This document shows, piece after piece, positions 1 to 5,367 of a DNA stretch of 5,920 nucleotides. Made by a program: the position numbers and the translations under genes. How positions within the stretch are numbered: the stretch's first letter is position 1; every line of letters starts with the position of its first letter. The notes beneath the pieces are model-generated. The model worked only from the letters and a program-made list of their open reading frames with translations. It searched no databases and had not been told where the DNA came from. Origin of the DNA: Fidelibacterota bacterium UBA1611. Lineage in GTDB: Bacteria; Fidelibacterota; Marinisomatia; Marinisomatales; UBA1611. Location of the stretch: the NCBI GenBank assembly GCA_002321855.1, contig DCMX01000232.1:1-5920 (forward strand), in the 5' to 3' direction.

Positions 1-1428
1 TATCTGGGCTATGTGGGTTTTTCTGTTCCTTTTGCTTTTGCTATTGCAGCATTGGTCACAGGAGATACCAGTCCTTTATGGATCCGTTCTATTCGTAGAT
101 GGACACTTGTAGTCTGGCTTTTTCAAAGTGCTGGTGTTATCCTGGGTGGTTGGTGGGCCTACCAAGAGCTAGGTTGGGGTGGTTATTGGGCCTGGGATCC
201 AGTTGAAAATGCATCTTTCATGCCCTGGTTGACAGGTACAGCTTTTCTGCATTCTATAATAATCCAGGAAAAGAAAGATATGTTAAGGATCTGGAATATT
301 GTTTTAATCGTATTAACATTCTCACTCTGTATTTTTGGTACTTTTTTGACTCGAAGCGGTGTTATGTCTTCGGTCCATTCATTTACAGCATCTAATCTTG
401 GCCCCCTTTTCCTTGGATACGTGTTTTTTATTTTATTTTCTTCAATAGGGTTGATCTTATACCGTAGAACAGAACTTAGATCTGAAAGGAGGATTGAATC
501 TTTCACATCCCGTGAGAGCGGATTTTTATTTAACAATGTCATTTTTGTGATTATCTGTTTTGCAGTATTCTGGGGAACAATTTTTCCAGTGATCTCAGAA
601 GCAGTGACAGGAACGAAAATAACAGTTGGCGCACCTTTTTTTAATAAGGTCATTACTCCTATCGGATTATTCCTTCTATTTATGACCGGGGTTGGTCCAA
701 TGCTTGTTTGGCGACGTACATCAAAAAAAGCTTTCATTCGGAATTTTTCTGTGCCTATTGCTATCGGCTTGGTCTCGCTTTTAGGAGGGTTGATTCTTGG
801 CATAAAGGGTTATGTTGTTATTTCAATTGCATTGATTGGGTTTGTTATGTCTGTTCTTCTCGAAGAATTTATCCGTGGAATCAAATCTAGAAGAAGAGTT
901 AAGAATGAGCCTGTTCTAACAGCTCTGGTTTCAATGGTTAGCAAGAATCGGAGCAGATACGGAGGATATATTGTACACATGGGAATTGTTTTCATGTTCG
1001 TCGGATTCACTGGCCGTGCATTCAATCAAGAATTAGAGTTCCCCATAAAAAAAGGTCAGTCTCAAAAAATTGGATCATATCAGATCCAATTTGTTTCTCT
1101 TAAAGAATTAGAAAGACCGAACCATTTTGCATGGGTTGCCGGATTAAATGTTTTTAATGAACAGAAAGAAATCATTACACAACTCTTTCCTGAAAAACGT
1201 ATTTACTTCCACCGAGATCCAAACCCGGACCGGCGACAGCCGCACAGTGAGTTATCAATATATTCCACTATTCTTAAAGATTTCTATTCTATTTTTTCTG
1301 GAATAGATATTGAAGAAGAAATTGCTTATATAAAGATAATGATAAACCCATTGGTCTGGTGGGTTTGGTTAGGAGGCTGGGTATTGGTTGCTGGTACTTT
1401 GATCAGTCTATGGCCCCAAAAGGAGTAA
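1..1428 (+). CDS. ccmF: CcmF, cytochrome c haem lyase subunit (5' partial)
   Basis: Integral membrane core of the System I haem lyase, which takes haem from holo-CcmE and helps attach it to apocytochrome c CXXCH motifs on the outer face of the cytoplasmic membrane. The frame is open from base 1 and begins YLGYVGFSVPFAFA, the conserved CcmF block that follows the first essential His, so the true start is upstream; the GTG at 13 is internal. About 475 residues are present of a usual 630-660. With residue 1 at base 1, the WWD-type haem-binding motif (WGGYWAWDPVENASF) is at 59-73. His84 (AFLHS), His126 (SSVHSF) and His326 (YIVHMG) match three of the four conserved haem-linked histidines; the fourth should lie just upstream. 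Several membrane helices are followed by a soluble domain (about 335-440) and a last helix (VWWVWLGGWVLVAG), as in the family. It is followed after one base by the next gene. Identification is very secure. Confidence 0.97.
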   Translation, partial: YLGYVGFSVPFAFAIAALVTGDTSPLWIRSIRRWTLVVWLFQSAGVILGGWWAYQELGWGGYWAWDPVENASFMPWLTGTAFLHSIIIQEKKDMLRIWNIVLIVLTFSLCIFGTFLTRSGVMSSVHSFTASNLGPLFLGYVFFILFSSIGLILYRRTELRSERRIESFTSRESGFLFNNVIFVIICFAVFWGTIFPVISEAVTGTKITVGAPFFNKVITPIGLFLLFMTGVGPMLVWRRTSKKAFIRNFSVPIAIGLVSLLGGLILGIKGYVVISIALIGFVMSVLLEEFIRGIKSRRRVKNEPVLTALVSMVSKNRSRYGGYIVHMGIVFMFVGFTGRAFNQELEFPIKKGQSQKIGSYQIQFVSLKELERPNHFAWVAGLNVFNEQKEIITQLFPEKRIYFHRDPNPDRRQPHSELSIYSTILKDFYSIFSGIDIEEEIAYIKIMINPLVWWVWLGGWVLVAGTLISLWPQKE

Positions 1429-1429
1429 A

Positions 1430-1708
1430 ATGGAATTATTATCTCCACTGTTAATTATATTTTTTTTTACCATTGGAATTATATTTATAGCACAGCCTCT
1501 TTATGGTTCTAATATTTCAGTCCCGCCAAAAGTTTTTGATATTGATACATTCAAGCGAAAGAAAAAGATCCTATACAGGCAAATAAAAGAACTAGAAACT
1601 GATTTTTCCATAGGTAAGGTTTCAATAGATGATTACAAAGATACAAGAGATAGACTAAAAATGGATGTCTCGGCGGTAATTCGAGAAATAAGGAAGACTT
1701 CTTCATAA
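1430..1708 (+). CDS. Small CcmI-like membrane/coiled-coil protein of the ccm operon
   Basis: A 92-residue protein with one N-terminal membrane helix (about residues 4-22) and a highly charged, helical, probably coiled-coil tail (about 40-90). The stretch LYRQIKELETDFSIGKVS, followed by an Asp-Asp-Tyr and a further Arg-Leu segment, resembles the N-terminal part of CcmI, where a helix is followed by a pattern like L..ELE.D...G.ls..ey...r..L. CcmI normally continues into a TPR domain that binds the apocytochrome C-terminus; that domain is absent here. The protein ends at a normal TAA that overlaps the ccmA start by one base, so it looks complete and not broken. The start is ATG at 1430, with AGGAG at 1421-1425 overlapping the end of ccmF. 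Its place between ccmF and ccmA suggests a partner of the haem lyase, but this is inference. The CcmI relation rests on pattern and context only. Confidence 0.6.
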   Translation: MELLSPLLIIFFFTIGIIFIAQPLYGSNISVPPKVFDIDTFKRKKKILYRQIKELETDFSIGKVSIDDYKDTRDRLKMDVSAVIREIRKTSS

Positions 1709-2403
1709 TGCAGGTTGATATTTCTGGTATTTGTAAATCTTTTTACTTACAAAATGTATTAAGCAATTTATCTTTTTCGCTCTCTTCTGGTTCTGTGACC
1801 TGTTTACTTGGATCAAATGGTTCTGGCAAAACCACAACACTTAAACTGCTATCATCAATCACTTCGATTGGTTCAGGGAAAGTTTGTATAAACGGGAAAG
1901 AGATTTCTCCCAGTGACCCTTTATCTAGACAGTATTCTTTATATGTTGGACATAATGCATCCCTCTATCCGTCCTTAAGTGGGAAAGAAAATCTATTATT
2001 TATCATGGGACTATATGGGTTACATGCCAACAAGGATAAAATACGTGAATGTCTCGGATATTTATCTCTGGAAAACCATTGCAATAAACAAATTAAATTT
2101 TACTCACAGGGCATGTTACAAAGGTTGAAACTGGCGATGGCAGACCTAATTCCTACACCGATATTATATTTGGATGAACCTTTAAGTGCTCTGGATCAAG
2201 AGGGGACAGATCTGTTTAATGACCTTATTATCAAATGGAAAAACATTAATAGAACAATGCTGATTGCTACACATAATATCGATTGGGCATTAAATGTTGT
2301 AGATCGCATTATTATCTTAAAAAATGGGCACATTGATTTAGATGTTAGTTTGAAAGGAATGTCTAAAGAAGAAGCAACCTCTTATATCAAAGGAAATGGT
2401 TGA
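1708..2403 (+). CDS. ccmA: CcmA, ATP-binding subunit of the haem-exporter-type ABC complex
   Basis: ATPase of the CcmAB(CD) complex. ATP hydrolysis is needed to release holo-CcmE from CcmC; whether it moves any substrate is unsettled in the literature. The 231 residues show the full ABC set: Walker A GSNGSGKTT at 35-43, signature YSQGMLQRL at 132-140, Walker B ILYLDEP at 152-158 with Asp156 and catalytic Glu157, D-loop SALD at 160-163 and switch His189 in IATHN. The Q-loop region reads YVGHNASLYPSLSGKENL; a Gly-His in this position is typical of CcmA and helps separate it from other short ABC ATPases. Length is slightly above the usual 200-215. The ATG at 1708 overlaps the upstream TAA by one base; GGAAG lies at 1692-1696. 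The ccmB start overlaps its TGA in the same way. All catalytic residues are present, so it should be active. Confidence 0.95.
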   Translation: MQVDISGICKSFYLQNVLSNLSFSLSSGSVTCLLGSNGSGKTTTLKLLSSITSIGSGKVCINGKEISPSDPLSRQYSLYVGHNASLYPSLSGKENLLFIMGLYGLHANKDKIRECLGYLSLENHCNKQIKFYSQGMLQRLKLAMADLIPTPILYLDEPLSALDQEGTDLFNDLIIKWKNINRTMLIATHNIDWALNVVDRIIILKNGHIDLDVSLKGMSKEEATSYIKGNG

Positions 2404-3062
2404 TGGGTAATCTAATCTGGAAGGAACTGATCAATGAATGGAGATCTCGAGAAATAGTTACTTCCATGTTTATATTTGGTCTTACAATAACATTGATTTT
2501 TGCCCTTGCATTTAATGTATCACCTATTATGTTCCGTCAATTTGCTCCTGGTTTACTTTGGGTTGTGATCTTATTTACATCTGTTTTGGGATTAAACAGG
2601 CTCTTTTCCTATGAGCGAGACATGGATGCCCATTGGAGTTGGATCAGTGCTCCTATAGACAGGGGTTATGTTTTCATTTCAAAAGTATTGGTTGGATTCA
2701 TTTTTTTATCCATAGCAGAATTATTATTTATTTTTCCTTTCTTTCTTTTTCTTAATATAGATCTTTCTTTTTCTTTCCCATTGTTATTTGTTACTCTGGG
2801 TCTGGGAAATGGTGCGATACTGTCTATAGGTTGCCTGATTTCAGGACTTGCTTTACGAGCTGATTTACGTGAAGTACTAATTCCTGTTTTACTTTTTCCA
2901 ATAGCATCACCGGTCATCATTGCAGCAACTAAAAGTACTGTATTTATATTTCAAGATAAGCCTTTTGGGGAATGGAGAATATGGATTCTAATTCTCCTTA
3001 CATTCTTACTAATCTTCGTGCTTTTAGGGTATTTACTTTACGATCAAATTGTGGAAGATTAG
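2403..3062 (+). CDS. ccmB: CcmB, membrane subunit of the CcmAB complex
   Basis: Integral membrane partner of CcmA. The 219 residues (family usual about 220) contain roughly six hydrophobic helices, near 20-38, 50-66, 91-108, 113-130, 134-152 and 192-213. Family landmarks are the N-terminal WKELINEWRSRE, a Phe-Asn pair followed by the LLWVVILFTSVLGLNRLF helix, then SYERDMDAHWSWISAP and the short loop into ISKVL, which correspond to the CcmB pattern of W...LF...L...R.F..E...G.LE.L..SP....L...K. The central loop ALRADLREVLIPVLLFPIASP also fits. I chose ATG at 2403: it overlaps the ccmA TGA by one base and lies 8 bases after AAAGGA (2389-2394). A TTG at 2400 would add one residue and cannot be excluded. 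It ends in TAG at 3060-3062, which overlaps the preferred ccmC start. Confidence 0.93.
   Translation: MGNLIWKELINEWRSREIVTSMFIFGLTITLIFALAFNVSPIMFRQFAPGLLWVVILFTSVLGLNRLFSYERDMDAHWSWISAPIDRGYVFISKVLVGFIFLSIAELLFIFPFFLFLNIDLSFSFPLLFVTLGLGNGAILSIGCLISGLALRADLREVLIPVLLFPIASPVIIAATKSTVFIFQDKPFGEWRIWILILLTFLLIFVLLGYLLYDQIVED
3053..3057 (+). promoter_or_regulatory. Candidate ribosome-binding site for ccmC
   Basis: GGAAG ends 4 bases before GTG 3062, and its GGA core ends 6 bases before it. It is weak but is the only purine-rich motif near either candidate start, and it favours GTG 3062 over ATG 3083. Confidence 0.4.
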
Positions 3063-3733
3063 TGTCATTTTTCGCATTACAAATGAATAAGACCCATTTT
3101 TTATTAGGGATATTATTATCTGGGGTCAATATTTTTCTTATCCTGACTATAGCACCTCAAAACCAGCTTCAGGCTGATTTTGGGAATATTTTCTATATAC
3201 ATGTTCCGGTAGCATGGACAGCATTTATCGGATATTTATTTGTGATGGTATTCAGCATTTTATTTCTTTGGAAGAAGGAACAAATCTGGGACCATTATGC
3301 TTTAGCAAGCGCTGAAGCAGGAACACTGTTCATGTTCCTGGTATTATTAACAGGACCAATCTGGGCCAAACCTGCTTGGGGACATTTTTGGGTTTGGGAA
3401 CCGCGTTTGACAACAAGTTTGATTCTTTTTCTGATATTCTTAGGATATTTTATGCTCAGAGAATTCGGCGGTAATCCAGAGCAGGTATCACGTTATGCCG
3501 CGGTATTAGGCATCATAGCCTTCATTGATGTGCCTATAATATTTCTTTCGGTGAAACTCTGGTTGCCAGAATTGCAATCACACCCACAAGTAGGCCAATA
3601 TTTTATAAATGCTGGAATCATGCCATCATTAATGATTAACTATTCGTTATTATCTCTATTAGTGATTATTTCATTCATGATTCGATTCCGAGTCCATATA
3701 CTAAAAAGATTGGAAGAGAGAAACATAATATGA
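3062..3733 (+). CDS. ccmC: CcmC, haem-handling protein that loads CcmE
   Basis: Six-helix membrane protein of the haem-handling family that binds haem at its WWD motif and promotes its covalent attachment to CcmE. Counting from the GTG at 3062 (223 residues), the first outer haem-ligand His is His47 in FYIHVPVAW, the WWD region is WGHFWVWEPRLTTSL at 106-120, and the second His candidate is His174 in ELQSHPQVG. These are the expected order and spacing. The usual WWVWD.RLT reads FWVWEPRLT, with Glu113 in place of Asp. Start choice is open: GTG 3062 overlaps the ccmB TAG by one base, as at other junctions here, and follows GGAAG at 3053-3057. ATG 3083 would give 216 residues but has no Shine-Dalgarno-like sequence. 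A longer in-frame ATG at 2972 lies well inside ccmB and is unlikely. Identification is secure; the start is about 60:40 for GTG. Confidence 0.95.
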   Translation: MSFFALQMNKTHFLLGILLSGVNIFLILTIAPQNQLQADFGNIFYIHVPVAWTAFIGYLFVMVFSILFLWKKEQIWDHYALASAEAGTLFMFLVLLTGPIWAKPAWGHFWVWEPRLTTSLILFLIFLGYFMLREFGGNPEQVSRYAAVLGIIAFIDVPIIFLSVKLWLPELQSHPQVGQYFINAGIMPSLMINYSLLSLLVIISFMIRFRVHILKRLEERNII

Positions 3734-3837
3734 TGTATCTTTTATTCGCCATTATTTCTGTATATGGATCTATTCTGTGTTGGGTTTTTATCCAGGTTCG
3801 TTTAGAAAAGAAATTGAACATGAAAAAAAAGGATTGA
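3730..3837 (+). CDS. ccmD: CcmD-like single-helix membrane protein
   Basis: A 35-residue frame beginning MMYLLFAIISVYGSILCW. Residues 3-22 form one hydrophobic helix ending at Trp18 and Phe20, followed by a strongly basic tail (QVRLEKKLNMKKKD). This is the CcmD plan: a short helix with a Tyr-Gly near its middle and an Arg/Lys-rich cytoplasmic tail. CcmD stabilises CcmC and the CcmAB complex and is needed for release of holo-CcmE. It sits exactly where ccmD normally lies, right after ccmC. ATG 3730 overlaps the ccmC TGA (3731-3733) by four bases, and ATG 3733 overlaps it by one; either may be used, giving 35 or 34 residues. CcmD is too short and variable for residue-level proof, so the call rests on size, topology, coupling and position. 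Confidence 0.75.
   Translation: MMYLLFAIISVYGSILCWVFIQVRLEKKLNMKKKD
3829..3833 (+). promoter_or_regulatory. Ribosome-binding site of gap
   Basis: AAGGA, following a run of A, ends 9 bases before ATG 3843. It supports 3843 as the gap start over an in-frame start at 3777 that would lie inside ccmD. The motif is part of the last ccmD codons, so ribosomes ending ccmD at 3837 finish beside the gap start, which suggests translational coupling. Confidence 0.6.
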
Positions 3838-3842
3838 TTTAT

Positions 3843-4907
3843 ATGGAACGAAAAATTATTCATATTATTGGTACGGGTACGATAGGTGAGCCCTTAATTG
3901 GATTGCTGTGTGATTACCGTGATCAGTTAGGTATCGATGAAGTGACATTTCACAAGAATTCTGCATTGAAAAGAGATAGCTCAAAGGTCACTGACCTTTT
4001 AAAACGAGGTGCTAGGCTTGCGGTTGATGATGAGAAGTTAATTGAATTTAAAAAAATTGGTCTGGAACCAGAACTTGAAACAGAAGGTGCTATTAAACGT
4101 TCTTCAGTAGTAATTGATTGTACGCCAAAAGGTATCGGGCATAAGAATAAAGTAAAATATTACCAAAAATTTTCTGATAATGTACGAGGCTTCATAGCAC
4201 AGGGAAGCGAAGATGGTTTTGGGAAAAAATATGCACGTGGGATTAATGATAGCGCATTAGATTCGGAAGACAGATTTATTCAAATTGTCTCGTGCAACAC
4301 CCATAATATTTCCTGTATATTAAATAATTTAGCGGTATATGATGATTCGGAAAATCTAGTAGATAGTCGATTTGTGTGTATCCGGCGAGCTAGTGATTTA
4401 AGTCAAGAAGGGAGTTTTATTGCTGCTCCCCAGGTAGGAATCCACTCTGATGAGTTATATGGGTCACACCACGCAAAAGATGCATTTGGGTTATTTCAAA
4501 CCCTTGGTATGGATTTGAACATATTTTCTTCGGTAATGAAAGTGAACAGTCAATATATGCATGTTCTATGGTTTATGATTGTAGTTAGAGAACCCATTAC
4601 CCTAAATGAGGTAAAGGAAAAGCTCTATAGTAATCCATATGTTGCTATGACTACTAAAGATATGACCAGCACGGTTTTCTCCTTTGGGCGTGACCATGGG
4701 CATTTTGGTCGAATCTTGAATCAGACAGTAATTGTGGAACAGTCCCTCAATATTCGTAATAATCATGAGATTACCGGTTTCTGTTTTACACCACAAGATG
4801 GTAATTCTATTCTGAGTAGTATATCTGCTGCTGAATGGATGTTGTACCCTCGTTCCTATCATGATAAGATCCAATGTTTTTCAAAGTTTTTCTTTAACTA
4901 TATATAA
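3843..4907 (+). CDS. gap: Type II (archaeal-type) phosphorylating glyceraldehyde-3-phosphate dehydrogenase
   Basis: Cytosolic enzyme interconverting glyceraldehyde 3-phosphate and 1,3-bisphosphoglycerate with NAD(P). The 354 residues (archaeal enzymes about 335-345) match the archaeal family, not the usual bacterial GapA. Landmarks are a Rossmann glycine motif IIGTGTIGEP at 8-17, VVIDCTPKGIGHKN at 89-102 (family V.DCTP.G.G..N), the catalytic motif VSCNTH with Cys151, RRASDLSQ at 181-188 (family RRGADP.Q), GSHHAKD at 207-213 with the conserved His-His, and MTSTVFSFGRDHG near 274-286. The family motif SCNTTG is changed to SCNTHN, so a Thr next to the phosphate-binding area is replaced by His154. 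ATG 3843 is chosen for its AAGGA site and because the Rossmann strand begins four residues later. It starts five bases after ccmD, in an apparent operon with ccm genes. The C-terminus ends in an unusual Phe-rich tail. Family assignment is firm; cofactor preference and direction of use are unknown. Confidence 0.92.
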   Translation: MERKIIHIIGTGTIGEPLIGLLCDYRDQLGIDEVTFHKNSALKRDSSKVTDLLKRGARLAVDDEKLIEFKKIGLEPELETEGAIKRSSVVIDCTPKGIGHKNKVKYYQKFSDNVRGFIAQGSEDGFGKKYARGINDSALDSEDRFIQIVSCNTHNISCILNNLAVYDDSENLVDSRFVCIRRASDLSQEGSFIAAPQVGIHSDELYGSHHAKDAFGLFQTLGMDLNIFSSVMKVNSQYMHVLWFMIVVREPITLNEVKEKLYSNPYVAMTTKDMTSTVFSFGRDHGHFGRILNQTVIVEQSLNIRNNHEITGFCFTPQDGNSILSSISAAEWMLYPRSYHDKIQCFSKFFFNYI

Positions 4908-5100
4908 GTATAAAAAGTAAACAAATTATAGTTGAATAGTTCTATACTATACAAATTTTGCATGGAATAAGTTTTATTTCGTCTTTTCTTTAAACTACTA
5001 CCATTATTCCAACCTTTATTTAATCTTAAAAAATCTAGAGCTATTATCAATAGATTCACTAAAATGGATTATACACGATTCATACGGGGTTTGGAATGAG

Positions 5101-5128
5101 TTGAAATTGAAGTATTATTTTATATTAT
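5101..5128 (+). promoter_or_regulatory. Possible sigma-70-type promoter upstream of tilS
   Basis: TTGAAA at 5101-5106 and TATTAT at 5123-5128 are separated by 16 bases, each with one mismatch to the bacterial consensus. It would give a leader of about 230 bases before tilS. In DNA this AT-rich such matches arise often by chance, so this is a weak candidate. Confidence 0.18.
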
Positions 5129-5309
5129 AAGTTTAGATAGCATTTATATGGCTATTACAATGAAACAAGATTTATTGCGGAAGTAGATCATCGATTTGAA
5201 AAAGATAAAATAGCAATCAATTGGTTTACAGTCGGTTTGATTAATGATAAAAAGAATTTTGGTCCATTATTTATAGTATCTTGAATACGGTTCTATCATA
5301 ATTATTTCT

Positions 5310-5348
5310 AAGGAGATGTCCGAAACCCATTTTCACTTCTCTTATTAA
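5310..5348 (+). promoter_or_regulatory. Strong Shine-Dalgarno-like site with a 10-codon frame before tilS
   Basis: AAGGAG at 5310-5315 is the strongest such motif in the gap, but it touches the ATG at 5316, which is too close for normal initiation. That ATG opens a 10-residue frame (MSETHFHFSY) ending in TAA at 5346-5348, 19 bases before tilS. In the tilS frame the next possible non-standard start is ATT 5329, 13 bases after the motif. It could be a relic, a leader peptide or chance. Confidence 0.2.
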
Positions 5349-5367
5349 GTCAAGTAAATTCTGGAAG

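Larger units (their letters stand above)
4908..5367. other. 460-base stretch with no intact gene; possible decayed coding sequence
   Basis: No complete gene, tRNA or convincing terminator is visible. Two stretches read like protein. Bases 4936-5130 on the + strand are open for 64 codons without a usable ATG and include LELLSIDSLKWIIHDSYGVW. Bases 5141-5284, in another frame, encode 47 residues including GYYNETRFIAEVDHRF and INWFTVGLINDKK, ending in TGA. A short bridge in the third frame (5130-5150, SLDSIYM) could join them. The pattern is what a gene broken by small insertions or deletions would leave, but chance reading frames in AT-rich DNA are a real alternative. I do not recognise the family. 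The later part loosely recalls the end of a PAS domain, which is speculation. Confidence 0.3.

Noticed and set aside
183..803. 206-residue open frame on the - strand inside ccmF
   Set aside because: It lies wholly opposite a confidently identified ccmF, has no recognisable motifs and is rich in basic residues as expected from the complement of a membrane-protein gene.
2972..3082. ATG 2972 as the start of ccmC
   Set aside because: It would overlap ccmB by about 90 bases and add a polar N-terminus that does not resemble CcmC; the homologous part begins just before the first membrane helix.
3777..3842. In-frame start at 3777 as the N-terminus of gap
   Set aside because: It lies inside ccmD and adds residues before the Rossmann strand that the family lacks; ATG 3843 has a well-spaced AAGGA.
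3675..3863. 62-residue - strand frame across the ccmC/ccmD/gap junction
   Set aside because: It is antisense to three better-supported genes and has no recognisable features.
4602..4874. 90-residue - strand frame opposite the gap 3' end
   Set aside because: It is a shadow of gap, whose sense-strand motifs continue through the region.
4928..4952. AT-only inverted repeat (TATAGT ... ACTATA) after gap, considered as a terminator
   Set aside because: The stem is six A/T-dominated pairs with a long loop and no following T run, so it is not a credible intrinsic terminator.
5032..5055. Inverted repeat AATCTA ... TAGATT
   Set aside because: A short AT-rich stem with a 12-base loop is expected by chance here and no associated feature was found.
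4908..5367. tRNA, small RNA or CRISPR in the gap before tilS
   Set aside because: No T-loop-like motif, cloverleaf arms or regularly spaced repeats could be seen on either strand.
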